Shown in pieces: positions 26,707-41,079 of a stretch of 64,000 nt of DNA. The position numbers and the translations under genes were made by a program. Source of the DNA: Streptococcus infantis SPAR10 (GTDB taxonomy: Bacteria; Bacillota; Bacilli; Lactobacillales; Streptococcaceae); the NCBI RefSeq assembly GCF_000279535.1, contig NZ_ALCH01000001.1, positions 248,001 through 312,000 of the forward strand, given 5' to 3'. Under the pieces are notes generated by a model. The model was not told the DNA's origin, ran no database searches, and worked only from the letters and a program-made list of their open reading frames with translations. Positions within the stretch are counted from its first letter, which is position 1. Every line of letters starts with the position of its first letter.

Positions 26707-27738
26707 ATGGCATTTATCGAGAAAGGTCAAGAAATCGATATTGAAGCGATTAAGGCGGAAACACGGCTATCTGCAGAAGCCTTGCAGTATAAGGAAAGCC
26801 GTGACCAAGAACTCGCAGATATCCTTTCAGGAAAGGATGACCGCGTCCTTTTAGTCATTGGACCTTGTTCGTCTGACAATGAAGAAGCAGTTCTTGAGTA
26901 TGCTCGCCGTTTGGCAGACTTGCAGAAAAAAGTGGCGGACAAGATTTTCATGGTCATGCGTGTATATACTGCGAAGCCACGTACCAATGGAGATGGCTAC
27001 AAGGGCTTGGTTCATCAGCCAGATACTTCTAAAGCTCCAAGCTTAATCAATGGTTTACAGGCTGTTCGTCAGCTTCATTATCGAGTGATTACAGAAACTG
27101 GATTGACTACAGCAGATGAAATGCTTTACCCAGCCAATCTCGTCTTGGTTGATGACTTGGTGAGTTATCATGCAGTGGGTGCGCGTTCAGTCGAAGACCA
27201 AGAACACCGTTTTGTAGCTTCGGGAATTGATGCACCAGTGGGAATGAAGAACCCAACATCTGGAAACCTATCTGTGATGTTTAATGCCATCTATGCTGCA
27301 CAAAACAAACAAACCTTTCTCTTTCATGGTCAAGAAGTTGAAACTTCAGGAAATCCCTTGGCTCACGTCATCCTTCGCGGTGCTTTGAATGAATACGGGA
27401 AAAATGAACCTAACTTCTACTATGAAACCCTTCTAGATGCTATTGGGCGTTACGAGTCTATGGGGCTCGAAAATCCCTTTATCATGATTGATACCAACCA
27501 TGATAATTCAGGGAAACAGTATATGGAGCAAGTTCGCATTGTTCGCCAAACTCTTCTCAACCGTGCTTGGAATGAAAAAATTAAGAAGACAATTCGAGGC
27601 TTCATGATCGAATCTTACTTAGCAGATGGGCGCCAAAACCAGCCAGAAATCTTTGGACGTTCCATTACAGACCCATGTTTGGGCTGGGAAAACACAGTAG
27701 CTTTAGTAGAAGAAATCTATTCTACCTTAACAAAATAA
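26707..27738 (+). CDS. aroG: DAHP synthase, copy 2
   Basis: Same length (343 residues) and motifs as the preceding gene, with high identity through the core but diverged N-terminal 40 residues. In class I enzymes the N-terminal region and loops decide feedback control, so the two copies may respond to different aromatic amino acids; this is inference. It ends directly before the acpS leader. Confidence 0.93.
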   Translation: MAFIEKGQEIDIEAIKAETRLSAEALQYKESRDQELADILSGKDDRVLLVIGPCSSDNEEAVLEYARRLADLQKKVADKIFMVMRVYTAKPRTNGDGYKGLVHQPDTSKAPSLINGLQAVRQLHYRVITETGLTTADEMLYPANLVLVDDLVSYHAVGARSVEDQEHRFVASGIDAPVGMKNPTSGNLSVMFNAIYAAQNKQTFLFHGQEVETSGNPLAHVILRGALNEYGKNEPNFYYETLLDAIGRYESMGLENPFIMIDTNHDNSGKQYMEQVRIVRQTLLNRAWNEKIKKTIRGFMIESYLADGRQNQPEIFGRSITDPCLGWENTVALVEEIYSTLTK

Positions 27739-27749
27739 GTGAAAAGGAT

Positions 27750-27776
27750 GGAGTTGGGGGGATCTCAACTCCTTTT
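27750..27776 (+). terminator. Hairpin in front of acpS
   Basis: GGAGTTG and CAACTCC pair across nine bases and are followed by TTTT. It lies between aroG copy 2 and the acpS start, where a ribosome site would be expected. It may attenuate transcription or control acpS translation. Confidence 0.55.
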
Positions 27777-27783
27777 GATGAAA

Positions 27784-28146
27784 ATGATAGTTGGACACGG
27801 AATCGATATTGAAGAATTAGCTTCTATACAAAATGCAGTTGAAAAAAGAGAAGGTTTTGCGCAGCGTGTCTTGACAGACAAGGAAATGGATCGCTTTACC
27901 AACCTCAAAGGTCGCAGACAGGTCGAGTATTTGGCTGGTCGTTGGTCAGCTAAAGAGGCTTTCTCAAAGGCTATGGGAACGGGAATTGGGAAGCTAGGCT
28001 TTCAGGATTTGGAAGTCTTGAACGATGAAAAGGGAGCTCCCTACTTCAGCAAATCCCCATTTTCAGGAAATGTTTGGTTATCGATTAGCCATACAGAACA
28101 GTTTGTGACAGCTAGTGTTATTTTGGAGGAAAATCATGAAAACTAG
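27784..28146 (+). CDS. acpS: Holo-[acyl-carrier-protein] synthase
   Basis: AcpS attaches 4'-phosphopantetheine to ACP. The 120-residue protein has GHGIDIEE at the N-terminus and [15 protein letters not shown] in the middle, the two family motifs. The start MIVGHGID gives the family length; no clear Shine-Dalgarno precedes it because the hairpin at 27750-27776 occupies that space. Its end overlaps alr. Confidence 0.93.
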   Translation: MIVGHGIDIEELASIQNAVEKREGFAQRVLTDKEMDRFTNLKGRRQVEYLAGRWSAKEAFSKAMGTGIGKLGFQDLEVLNDEKGAPYFSKSPFSGNVWLSISHTEQFVTASVILEENHEN

Positions 28147-29239
28147 TCCACATAGACCAACCAAGGCCCTTATTAATCTAGAAGCAATCCGCTACAATAT
28201 CCAACAGATGGGAGCACACATTCCTAAAGGCACTCTCAAATGGGCGGTTGTGAAAGCCAATGCGTATGGACATGGAGCGATAGCTGTTGCAAGAGCTATC
28301 CAGGATGATGTTGATGGCTTTTGTGTGTCAAATATTGATGAAGCCATCGAACTCCGTCAGGCAGGTATCGCTAAGAAAATTCTTATTTTGGGAGTATCTG
28401 AGGTTGAATCTTTTTCATTAGCTAAGGATTTTGATATTACCTTGACAGTGGCAGGATTGGAATGGATTGAGAATCTCCTTGATACTGAGTCAGACTTAGC
28501 TGGTTTAACCGTTCACCTTAAGATTGACTCAGGTATGGGACGAATTGGTTTTAGAAGTGCCAGTGAGGCCGAACAAGCCCAAACTATGCTCAAAAACCAT
28601 GGTGCCTCTGTCGAGGGAATCTTTACGCACTTTGCTACTGCAGATGAAGAGTCAGATACCTACTTTAAGCAACAGCTAGAGTATTTCAAGGGAATCCTAG
28701 ATGATTTGCAAGAAGTGCCCAAATTCGTTCATGCTAGTAACTCCGCAACTACTTTATGGCATGCGGAAACGATTTTTAATGCTGTTCGCATGGGGGATTC
28801 CATGTATGGTCTCAATCCAAGTGGACAAGTATTGGACTTGCCTTATGAACTAAAACCAGCCTTAACCTTGGAGTCAGCCATCGTACATGTCAAAACAGTA
28901 GAGGTTGGAGCTTGTATGGGCTACGGAGCGACTTATCAGGCAGACAGTGAGCAAGTCATTGCCACTTTGCCAATCGGTTATGCAGATGGTTGGACACGAG
29001 ACATGCAGAATTTCTCAGTTCTGGTGGATGGCCAATTGTGTCCCATTGTAGGGCGTGTATCCATGGACCAAATCACCATTCGCTTACCTAAGCTTTACCC
29101 ATTGGGTACCAAGGTAACTTTAATTGGCTCAGACGGTGATAAAGAAATTACTGCAACAGATGTAGCAGTTTACCGAGGAACCATCAATTATGAGGTGGTT
29201 TGTCTCCTCAGTGATCGAATTCCAAGAGAATATTATTAA
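28136..29239 (+). CDS. alr: Alanine racemase
   Basis: Alr makes D-alanine for peptidoglycan and teichoic acids. The 367-residue PLP enzyme has the cofactor lysine in VKANAYGHG (about residue 39) and the catalytic Tyr in MGYGATYQA. The start at 28136 follows TTGGAGGAA within the end of acpS, so the two are coupled. ddl and murF later in the window use its product. Confidence 0.95.
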   Translation: MKTSPHRPTKALINLEAIRYNIQQMGAHIPKGTLKWAVVKANAYGHGAIAVARAIQDDVDGFCVSNIDEAIELRQAGIAKKILILGVSEVESFSLAKDFDITLTVAGLEWIENLLDTESDLAGLTVHLKIDSGMGRIGFRSASEAEQAQTMLKNHGASVEGIFTHFATADEESDTYFKQQLEYFKGILDDLQEVPKFVHASNSATTLWHAETIFNAVRMGDSMYGLNPSGQVLDLPYELKPALTLESAIVHVKTVEVGACMGYGATYQADSEQVIATLPIGYADGWTRDMQNFSVLVDGQLCPIVGRVSMDQITIRLPKLYPLGTKVTLIGSDGDKEITATDVAVYRGTINYEVVCLLSDRIPREYY

Positions 29240-29263
29240 GAAATAGAAGGAAAGGAGAAGAGC

Positions 29264-31279
29264 ATGAATTTACATCAACCCTTGCATGTCTTACCAGGAG
29301 TAGGACCTAAATCAGCAGAGAAATATGCCAAACTAGGAATTGAAAACTTGCAAGATCTCTTGCTCTACTTCCCTTTCCGTTATGAAGATTTTAAGACCAA
29401 GCAGGTGCTAGAGCTAGAAGACGGTGAAAAGGCTGTTTTATCTGGTCAGGTAGTGACACCAGCTAGTGTTCAATATTATGGTTTTAAGCGTAATCGTCTA
29501 CGTTTTAGCCTCAAGCAGGGAGAGGTTGTTTTTGCAGTTAATTTCTTCAACCAACCCTACCTAGCTGACAAGATTGAACTAGGAGCAACCTTGGCTGTCT
29601 TTGGCAAGTGGGATCGTGCCAAGGCAAGCCTCACAGGAATGAAGGTTTTAGCCCAAGTCGAGGATGACCTCCAGCCTGTCTATCGCCTAGCGCAAGGCGT
29701 CAGTCAAGCAGGACTTGTTAAAGTCATCAAGACAGCCTTTGATCAGGGACTGAACCTCTTGATAGAAGAAAACATCCCCCAGTCCTTGCTAGATAAATAC
29801 AAACTCATGCCTCGTAGTCAGGCTGTTCGTGCCATGCATTTTCCTAAGGATTTGGCAGAATACAAACAGGCGCTCCGTCGAATCAAATTTGAGGAACTCT
29901 TCTATTTCCAAATGCAATTACAGACCCTCAAGTCTGAAAATAAGGTCCATGGAAGTGGTCTGGTCTTGAACTGGTCTCAGAAAACATTAACTGCAGTTAA
30001 AGAGAAATTGCCTTTTGCCTTGACCCAAGCCCAAGAAAAAAGCCTGCAAGAAATTCTAACAGATATGAAGTCGGACCATCACATGAATCGACTCTTACAA
30101 GGGGATGTCGGTAGCGGGAAGACAGTGGTTGCAGGTCTTGCTATGTATGCAGCTGTAACGGCAGGGTATCAGGCTGCCCTCATGGTTCCAACAGAGATTC
30201 TTGCAGAGCAGCATTTTGAAAGTTTAGAGAGTCTCTTTCCAGATTTGAAATTAGCTCTCCTGACAGGGTCACTGAAAGCTGCAGAAAAACGAAAGGTCTT
30301 GGAAACCATTGCTAAGGGGGAAGCCGATGTGATTATCGGAACCCATGCTCTTATACAAGACGGCGTGGACTATGCCCGACTCGGCTTGATTATCATCGAT
30401 GAGCAACACCGCTTTGGTGTAGGGCAAAGGCGTATTTTACGGGAAAAAGGTGAAAATCCAGATGTCCTCATGATGACGGCAACTCCCATACCACGGACCT
30501 TAGCCATCACTGCCTTTGGGGATATGGATGTTTCTATTATTGACCAGATGCCAGCAGGGCGTAAGCCGATCGTAACTCGTTGGATCAAGCATGAGCAATT
30601 ACCACAGGTCTTGACTTGGTTGGAGGGTGAGATTCAGAAAGGCTCCCAAGTCTATGTTATCTCTCCTTTGATTGAAGAATCTGAAGCTCTGGACCTTAAA
30701 AATGCTATCGCTCTGTCAGAGGAGTTAACAACTCATTTTGCTGGGAAAGCAAAAGTTGCCCTCTTACATGGAAAGATGAAGAGTGATGAAAAAGATCAGA
30801 TTATGCAGGATTTCAAAGAGAGAAAGACAGATATCCTGGTCTCTACAACGGTTATCGAAGTTGGGGTCAATGTGCCAAATGCGACAGTCATGATTATCAT
30901 GGATGCTGACCGTTTCGGACTTAGTCAACTTCACCAGCTCAGAGGTCGTGTCGGTCGGGGAGACAAGCAGTCCTATGCAGTTCTAGTGGCCAATCCAAAA
31001 ACTGACTCTGGGAAAGACCGCATGCGTATCATGACGGAAACGACCAATGGTTTTGTCCTTGCAGAAGAAGATTTGAAAATGCGGGGTTCTGGTGAAATTT
31101 TTGGGACTAAACAGTCAGGTTTACCAGAGTTCCATGTAGCTGATATCATCGAAGACTTCCCAATCCTTGAGGAAGCTAGAAAGGTAGCTAGCTATATCAG
31201 CTCCCTACCTAATTGGCGAGAGGACCCAGAGTGGCACATGATTGCCTTAAATCTCGAGAAAAAAGAATATCTGGATTAA
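29264..31279 (+). CDS. recG: ATP-dependent DNA helicase RecG
   Basis: RecG regresses stalled forks and branch-migrates junctions. The 671-residue protein has the N-terminal wedge (OB) domain, Walker A GDVGSGKT (about residue 282), the DEQHRFG box, TATPIPRT and the C-terminal helicase motif QLRGRVGR. It follows alr in the same run. Confidence 0.96.
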   Translation: MNLHQPLHVLPGVGPKSAEKYAKLGIENLQDLLLYFPFRYEDFKTKQVLELEDGEKAVLSGQVVTPASVQYYGFKRNRLRFSLKQGEVVFAVNFFNQPYLADKIELGATLAVFGKWDRAKASLTGMKVLAQVEDDLQPVYRLAQGVSQAGLVKVIKTAFDQGLNLLIEENIPQSLLDKYKLMPRSQAVRAMHFPKDLAEYKQALRRIKFEELFYFQMQLQTLKSENKVHGSGLVLNWSQKTLTAVKEKLPFALTQAQEKSLQEILTDMKSDHHMNRLLQGDVGSGKTVVAGLAMYAAVTAGYQAALMVPTEILAEQHFESLESLFPDLKLALLTGSLKAAEKRKVLETIAKGEADVIIGTHALIQDGVDYARLGLIIIDEQHRFGVGQRRILREKGENPDVLMMTATPIPRTLAITAFGDMDVSIIDQMPAGRKPIVTRWIKHEQLPQVLTWLEGEIQKGSQVYVISPLIEESEALDLKNAIALSEELTTHFAGKAKVALLHGKMKSDEKDQIMQDFKERKTDILVSTTVIEVGVNVPNATVMIIMDADRFGLSQLHQLRGRVGRGDKQSYAVLVANPKTDSGKDRMRIMTETTNGFVLAEEDLKMRGSGEIFGTKQSGLPEFHVADIIEDFPILEEARKVASYISSLPNWREDPEWHMIALNLEKKEYLD

Positions 31280-31284
31280 GCTTT

Positions 31285-31328
31285 TTTAAGATAATGTTAA
31301 GTTTGCTTTTAGGGTGAGTATCTATACT
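31285..31328 (+). promoter_or_regulatory. CiaR-like repeat and promoter of a small transcript
   Basis: TTTAAG-ATAAT-GTTAAG at 31285-31301 matches 11 of 12 positions of the CiaR response-regulator repeat TTTAAG-N5-TTTAAG. TATACT at 31323-31328 follows at a distance that puts the second repeat over the -35 region, as in CiaR-activated promoters. Confidence 0.6.
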
Positions 31329-31359
31329 AGAGTCATCCAAAAGAAACGAGGACTCTCTC

Positions 31360-31425
31360 ATGACTATTAAAGTAAATTACCAAAAGATATTTCAAAAGGA
31401 AACTCAACCTTCTCCTAAATACTAA
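31360..31425 (+). CDS. Possible 21-residue peptide
   Basis: An ATG with GAGGA seven bases upstream opens a 21-codon frame beginning MTIKVNYQKIF and ending PSPKY. The peptide is basic and not obviously a signal sequence or bacteriocin. It fills almost the whole small transcript. Coding is supported only by the ribosome site and the fit between promoter and terminator. Confidence 0.4.
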   Translation: MTIKVNYQKIFQKETQPSPKY

Positions 31426-31426
31426 G

Positions 31427-31451
31427 AAAAAGAGTGGCAACGCTCTTTTTT
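31427..31451 (+). terminator. Terminator of the small transcript
   Basis: AAAAAGAG and CTCTTTTTT pair over eight bases. Confidence 0.85.
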
Positions 31452-31459
31452 ATATATCT

Positions 31460-31572
31460 AAAACTACTTTCAAGAGGATTCTTGCTGGGGTCGGACATTA
31501 AATCCACTTTCCGTTTCCCTTTCTTTCTTGCATTGCTTCCCCATATGTGCTACAGTTATGATAACGGTTACA
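31460..31572 (+). promoter_or_regulatory. Promoter of the acetyl esterase gene with NanR-type palindrome and cre
   Basis: AAAACTACTTTC at 31460-31471 is one base off the palindrome GAAACTACTTTC found at three other promoters of the island. The promoter is TTGCAT (31528-31533), 17 bp, TACAGT (31551-31556). TGATAACGGTTACA at 31559-31572, over the start site, is a good CcpA (cre) candidate. Palindrome to -10 distance is 91 bp. Confidence 0.65.
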
Positions 31573-31589
31573 AAACAAAGGAGAATTCT

Positions 31590-32573
31590 ATGAGAAATCC
31601 AGCATTAGTAGAAGAAATGAAAACATATCAAGGAAGAGATGAAGTCCCTCAGGATTTTGATGCTTTTTGGGATGGGGAGATTGACAAGGTTTCGGTCTTG
31701 CCAGATTACCAACTAGAGGAACGTGACTTTCATATTCCAAATGTTAAGTGCTATGAGTTAACCTTTAAAGGTACACGTGATGGACTTGTTTATGCACGTG
31801 TAGTCTTACCAAAATTAGATAAGAAAGTACCGGTTATTTTCCACTTCCATGGCTATATGGGACGTTGTTGGGATTGGACAGATATGCTAGCCTATACCGT
31901 CGCTGGTTATGGGGTTGTATCGATGGATGTTCGTGGGCAATCTGGATACTCACAAGATGGCTTACGTTCGCCTCTCGGAAATACAGTTAAGGGTCAAATC
32001 ATCCGTGGCGCAGTAGAAGGAAAAGAGCAACTCTTCTATAAAGATGTCTATTTAGATATTTATCAATTGGTTGAAATTGTCGCTAGCTTCCCGCAAGTAG
32101 ATGAGGGGCAATTGGCCAGTTATGGTGCTTCTCAAGGAGGAGCCTTGGCTTTAGTGGCTGCTGGTCTCAATCCACGTATCAAGCGAACAGTTGCCATCTA
32201 TCCATTCTTGTCAGACTTTAGACGAGTATTAGAAATTGGGAATACCAGCGAAGCTTATGATGAGCTTTTTCGTTACTTTAAGTTCCATGATCCTTTCCAC
32301 GAAACAGAAGAGCAGATCATGGAGACACTTGGTTATATCGATGTGAAAAACTTTGCCCATCGCATTAAAGGTGATGTGAGAATGATTACAGGGTTTGATG
32401 ACGATGTCTGCTATCCAATCACCCAGTTTGCTATTTACAATCGTTTGACTTGTGAAAAGAGCTATCGTCTCATGCCAGAATATGCCCACGAGGCTATGAA
32501 TGTCCATGTCAATGACCAGGTTTACAACTGGTTGTGTGGTAGTGAGATTTCCTTTACCTATGTAGGTCGTTAG
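31590..32573 (+). CDS. Acetyl xylan esterase / cephalosporin-C deacetylase family
   Basis: A 327-residue alpha/beta hydrolase of the CE7 type: nucleophile in GASQGGALAL, oxyanion region RGQSGYSQDG, acid in GFDDDVCYP and base in YAHEA. No signal peptide, so it acts in the cytoplasm on small acetylated sugars. With sialidase next to it, removal of O-acetyl groups from sialic acids or other glycans is a reasonable inference. The start MRNPALVEE follows AAAGGAGAA; 52 codons of frame upstream run through the promoter and are rejected. Confidence 0.88.
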   Translation: MRNPALVEEMKTYQGRDEVPQDFDAFWDGEIDKVSVLPDYQLEERDFHIPNVKCYELTFKGTRDGLVYARVVLPKLDKKVPVIFHFHGYMGRCWDWTDMLAYTVAGYGVVSMDVRGQSGYSQDGLRSPLGNTVKGQIIRGAVEGKEQLFYKDVYLDIYQLVEIVASFPQVDEGQLASYGASQGGALALVAAGLNPRIKRTVAIYPFLSDFRRVLEIGNTSEAYDELFRYFKFHDPFHETEEQIMETLGYIDVKNFAHRIKGDVRMITGFDDDVCYPITQFAIYNRLTCEKSYRLMPEYAHEAMNVHVNDQVYNWLCGSEISFTYVGR

Positions 32574-32582
32574 AAATATGTA

Positions 32583-32615
32583 AAAAGAGCCCTGCTAAAA
32601 CAGGGCTTTCTTTTT
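32583..32615 (+). terminator. Terminator of the acetyl esterase gene
   Basis: AAAGAGCCCTG and CAGGGCTTTCTTTTT pair over a six-base loop. Confidence 0.85.
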
Positions 32616-32626
32616 GAGAGATTAAA

Positions 32627-32724
32627 GAAAGTAGTTTCGAAAAGTTTGAAGCATAGAAATATATATGAAAGTAAATTCTATTATAGATTACTAAGGCTAT
32701 TATTTAGAATATTTATTATATAAT
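32627..32724 (+). promoter_or_regulatory. nanA promoter region with NanR-type palindrome
   Basis: GAAAGTAGTTTC at 32627-32638 is the reverse complement of the palindrome seen before nanE and the lyase gene. TATAAT at 32719-32724 lies 92 bp from it. The -35 position has only GCTATT, which fits an activator-dependent promoter. A second possible promoter is TTGCTT (32758) with TATAAA (32780). Confidence 0.65.
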
Positions 32725-32807
32725 AAGTGTAGTATCAATTTGAAAGGAGTAAAATTGTTGCTTGCTTTAAGATATAAAGTATAAAAATGCAACAGAAATT
32801 CAGATGA

Positions 32808-36554
<3,747 letters not shown>

Positions 36555-36607
36555 TGGCAACATTGAATCTAAAAAGTCTCTATAAAAAGGTTTAGACTTA
36601 TATTAGA

Positions 36608-36645
36608 AGAGTCTGTAACGTTCATTCGTTACAGGCTCTTTGTTT
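36608..36645 (+). terminator. Terminator of nanA
   Basis: AGAGTCTGTAACG and CGTTACAGGCTCTTT form a long hairpin followed by TTTG. Confidence 0.85.
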
Positions 36646-36712
36646 GCAGAAAGCGAAGATTCTAGTGGAAATAAGCGGATGAAAGGAGAATTTAACTCGG
36701 GTATTTCTCCCT

Positions 36713-36810
36713 GAAACTACTTTCAGGAGATTCTGTTTCATAAAATTGTTTTGAAACTTCAATCTATTCTAGTACAAGTTATTGAAAGCGCTTCAAAAAT
36801 GATATATAAT
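36713..36810 (+). promoter_or_regulatory. nanE promoter with NanR-type palindrome and cre over the -35 box
   Basis: GAAACTACTTTC at 36713-36724; promoter TTGAAA (36782-36787), 17 bp, TATAAT (36805-36810). The -35 box is part of TGAAAGCGCTTCAA (36783-36796), a cre candidate. Palindrome to -10 distance is 92 bp, the same as at the lyase promoter. Confidence 0.75.
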
Positions 36811-36845
36811 AGGCTCATAAGAAAAAAAGAAAAGGAGGAAAGTGG

Positions 36846-37544
36846 ATGCCACAGATCAGTAAAGAAGCTTTGATTGAGCAGATTAAAGATGGAATCATCG
36901 TTTCTTGTCAGGCACTTCCTCACGAACCGCTTTATACAGAAGCGGGAGGTGTAATTCCCTTGCTAGTCAAAGCGGCTGAGCAAGGTGGAGCAGTCGGTAT
37001 CCGAGCAAATAGTGTTCGGGATATTAAGGAAATCAAAGAGGTTACAAATCTTCCGATTATCGGAATTATCAAACGTGATTATCCACCACAGGAACCATTC
37101 ATCACTGCAACCATGAAAGAAGTAGATGAACTAGCTGCTCTAGATATTGAGGTAATCGCTCTAGATTGTACCAAGAGAGAACGCCATGATGGCCTAGAGA
37201 TTCAAGAATTCATTCGTCAAATCAAAGAAAAATATCCAAATCAACTCTTGATGGCTGACACAAGTACCTTTGAAGAAGGACTAACAGCAGTTGAAGCGGG
37301 AATTGACTTTGTTGGAACAACCTTGTCAGGTTACACATCTTATAGCCCGAAAGTGGATGGTCCAGACTTTGAATTGATTAAGAAACTTTGTGATGCAGGA
37401 GTAGACGTCATCGCAGAAGGTAAGATTCACACACCAGAACAGGCTAAGCAAATCCTAGGTTACGGAGTGCGAGGCATCGTAGTTGGTGGAGCTATTACTA
37501 GACCAAAAGAGATCACGGAACGATTTGTTGCAGGTCTCAAATAA
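36846..37544 (+). CDS. nanE: N-acylglucosamine-6-phosphate 2-epimerase
   Basis: NanE converts ManNAc-6-phosphate to GlcNAc-6-phosphate. The 232-residue TIM-barrel protein shows [11 protein letters not shown] near the start, LIADTS-like [10 protein letters not shown], and the phosphate-binding [11 protein letters not shown]. It starts the run that goes on with the ABC transporter genes. AAAGGAGGAAAG precedes the ATG. Confidence 0.94.
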   Translation: MPQISKEALIEQIKDGIIVSCQALPHEPLYTEAGGVIPLLVKAAEQGGAVGIRANSVRDIKEIKEVTNLPIIGIIKRDYPPQEPFITATMKEVDELAALDIEVIALDCTKRERHDGLEIQEFIRQIKEKYPNQLLMADTSTFEEGLTAVEAGIDFVGTTLSGYTSYSPKVDGPDFELIKKLCDAGVDVIAEGKIHTPEQAKQILGYGVRGIVVGGAITRPKEITERFVAGLK

Positions 37545-37585
37545 GACAATTAAAACACGAGGAGAGTGGTTGATTCGTAAAATAA

Positions 37586-38977
<1,392 letters not shown>

Positions 38978-39002
38978 TAAGCCCTAAATAAAAAGTAAAA
39001 TC

Positions 39003-39049
39003 ACCCCCTTTTCCCTGTGCACATCTGTGTACGAAAAGGGGGGTTTTGT
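39003..39049 (+). terminator. Terminator/attenuator after the binding-protein gene
   Basis: ACCCCCTTTT and AAAAGGGGGGTTTT form a strong hairpin between the binding protein and permease genes. Partial read-through would give more binding protein than permease. Confidence 0.85.
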
Positions 39050-39192
39050 TTAAAAAAAGTAAGGAACTGACAGGTCAAAATTAAAATGAAGTTCTTACAT
39101 AGGCTTTTCTTGGAAAAAATTTCATTTTGATTTTACATCAATGTCAGATAACAATCAAAAAACAAAAACTATTTGAAAGTGAGGTGCCGACT

Positions 39193-40080
39193 GTGAAAGT
39201 CAATAAAATTCGCATGAGAGAAACAATTGTTTCTTATGCATTCTTAGCACCAGTATTAATCTTCTTTATCGTCTTTGTCCTAGCTCCAATGATCATGGGA
39301 TTCATCACTAGTTTCTTTAACTACTCGATGACTAGCTTTGAGTTTGTGGGATTGGACAACTACATCCGCATGTTTAAAGACCCTGTCTTTACAAAATCTT
39401 TGATTAATACCGTAATCTTAGTTATCGGTTCTGTACCAGTCGTTGTACTCTTCTCACTATTTGTGGCATCACAAACTTACCAACAAAATGCAGTTGCTAG
39501 ATCCTTCTATCGTTTCGTATTCTTCCTTCCTGTTGTAACAGGTAGTGTTGCTGTAACGGTTGTATGGAAATGGATTTATGATCCTCTATCAGGTATTTTG
39601 AATTTCGTACTTAAGTCAAGCCATATCATTAGCCAAAACATTTCTTGGTTGGGTGATAAAAACTGGGCTTTGATGGCGATTATGATTATTCTTTTGACAA
39701 CATCAGTTGGTCAGCCAATCATCCTTTACATCGCTGCAATGGGTAATATTGATAACTCACTTGTTGAAGCGGCGCGTGTCGACGGAGCTACTGAGTTACA
39801 AGTTTTCTGGAAGATTAAATGGCCAAGCCTCCTTCCAACAACTCTTTATATCGCAATCATTACAACCATCAACTCATTCCAGTGTTTCGCTTTGATTCAG
39901 CTTTTGACTTCAGGTGGTCCAAACTACTCAACAAGTACACTTATGTACTACCTATACGAGAAAGCCTTCCAATTGACTGAGTATGGCTATGCCAATACTA
40001 TTGGTGTATTCTTGGCAGTTATGATCGCAATTGTCAGCTTTGTTCAATTTAAAGTACTTGGAAACGACGTAGAATATTAA
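39193..40080 (+). CDS. satB: ABC sugar transporter permease (SatB-like)
   Basis: A 295-residue inner-membrane permease with six membrane segments and the EAA motif EAARVDGATELQVFWKI. The GTG start at 39193 (VKVNKIRMRE) follows GAGGTG; an upstream ATG in the same frame has no ribosome site. The ATPase for this transporter is not in the window, as is usual for streptococcal sugar ABC systems that share MsmK. Confidence 0.87.
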   Translation: MKVNKIRMRETIVSYAFLAPVLIFFIVFVLAPMIMGFITSFFNYSMTSFEFVGLDNYIRMFKDPVFTKSLINTVILVIGSVPVVVLFSLFVASQTYQQNAVARSFYRFVFFLPVVTGSVAVTVVWKWIYDPLSGILNFVLKSSHIISQNISWLGDKNWALMAIMIILLTTSVGQPIILYIAAMGNIDNSLVEAARVDGATELQVFWKIKWPSLLPTTLYIAIITTINSFQCFALIQLLTSGGPNYSTSTLMYYLYEKAFQLTEYGYANTIGVFLAVMIAIVSFVQFKVLGNDVEY

Positions 40081-40096
40081 TAGAAAGGAGACAGCT

Positions 40097-40936
40097 ATGC
40101 AATCTACACAAAAGAAACCTTTAACAGCTTTCACTGTTATTTCAACCATCTTCTTGCTTTTATTGACTGTACTGTTTATCTTTCCATTCTACTGGATTTT
40201 GACAGGTGCATTCAAATCACAACCAGATACCATTATGATTCCACCACAATGGTTCCCTAAAGCTCCAACAATGGAGAACTTCCAACAATTGATGGTGCAA
40301 AACCCAGCCTTACAATGGATGTGGAACTCAGTCTTCATTTCATTGGTAACTATGTTCTTGGTTTGTGCAACTTCTTCCCTAGCAGGTTATGTATTGGCTA
40401 AGAAACGTTTCTATGGACAACGCATTCTATTCGCTATCTTTATCGCTGCCATGGCTCTTCCAAAACAAGTTGTCCTAGTACCATTGGTACGTATCGTCAA
40501 CTTCATGGGAATCCATGACACTCTTTGGGCGGTTATCTTGCCTTTAATCGGATGGCCATTTGGGGTCTTCCTCATGAAACAGTTCAGTGAAAACATTCCA
40601 ACAGAATTGCTCGAATCTGCTAAGATTGATGGATGTGGTGAGATTCGTACTTTCTGGAGCGTAGCCTTCCCAATCGTGAAGCCAGGATTTGCAGCTCTTG
40701 CAATCTTTACCTTCATCAATACATGGAATGACTACTTTATGCAGTTGGTTATGTTGACATCTCGTAACAACTTGACCATCTCACTCGGGGTTGCGACTAT
40801 GCAGGCTGAGATGGCAACCAACTATGGTTTAATTATGGCAGGGGCTGCTCTTGCAGCTGTGCCAATCGTAACAGTCTTCCTTGTCTTCCAAAAATCCTTC
40901 ACTCAAGGTATTACTATGGGAGCCGTTAAAGGTTAA
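40097..40936 (+). CDS. satC: ABC sugar transporter permease (SatC-like)
   Basis: A 279-residue permease with six membrane segments and EAA motif ESAKIDGCGEIRTFW, partner of the preceding one. GAAAGGAGA precedes the ATG. Ends the transporter run. Confidence 0.87.
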   Translation: MQSTQKKPLTAFTVISTIFLLLLTVLFIFPFYWILTGAFKSQPDTIMIPPQWFPKAPTMENFQQLMVQNPALQWMWNSVFISLVTMFLVCATSSLAGYVLAKKRFYGQRILFAIFIAAMALPKQVVLVPLVRIVNFMGIHDTLWAVILPLIGWPFGVFLMKQFSENIPTELLESAKIDGCGEIRTFWSVAFPIVKPGFAALAIFTFINTWNDYFMQLVMLTSRNNLTISLGVATMQAEMATNYGLIMAGAALAAVPIVTVFLVFQKSFTQGITMGAVKG

Positions 40937-41017
40937 TACTCTGCGAAAATTGAATATAGTACAATCTGTTTATCAGTATGCAGAAGTATAGTTGATAGAC
41001 TAAGAGAATACAGGATA

Positions 41018-41079
41018 TATAAGTGTCTACAAAATGGAGAGGAGTTGGTTACTTCACGAAGTTTTGTTAGACACTTATA
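41018..41079. repeat. Inverted repeat between permease and yhcH-like genes
   Basis: TATAAGTGTCTACAAAA at 41018-41034 pairs with TTTTGTTAGACACTTATA at 41062-41079 with one bulge. A second small stem (AGACATTTTGTGTCT) follows near 41093-41107. There is no T run, so a simple terminator is unlikely; a small mobile repeat or an mRNA processing structure is possible. Confidence 0.6.

Larger units (their letters stand above)
31335..31451 (+). ncRNA. Possible CiaR-controlled small RNA (csRNA-like)
   Basis: From the predicted start near 31335 to the terminator at 31427-31451 the transcript is about 117 bases. It contains CCTTCTCCT, complementary to ribosome-binding sites, before a terminator hairpin, as described for the csRNAs of the pneumococcal CiaRH regulon. 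It also holds a 21-codon reading frame (31360-31425). RNA regulator, peptide or both are possible. Confidence 0.5.
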
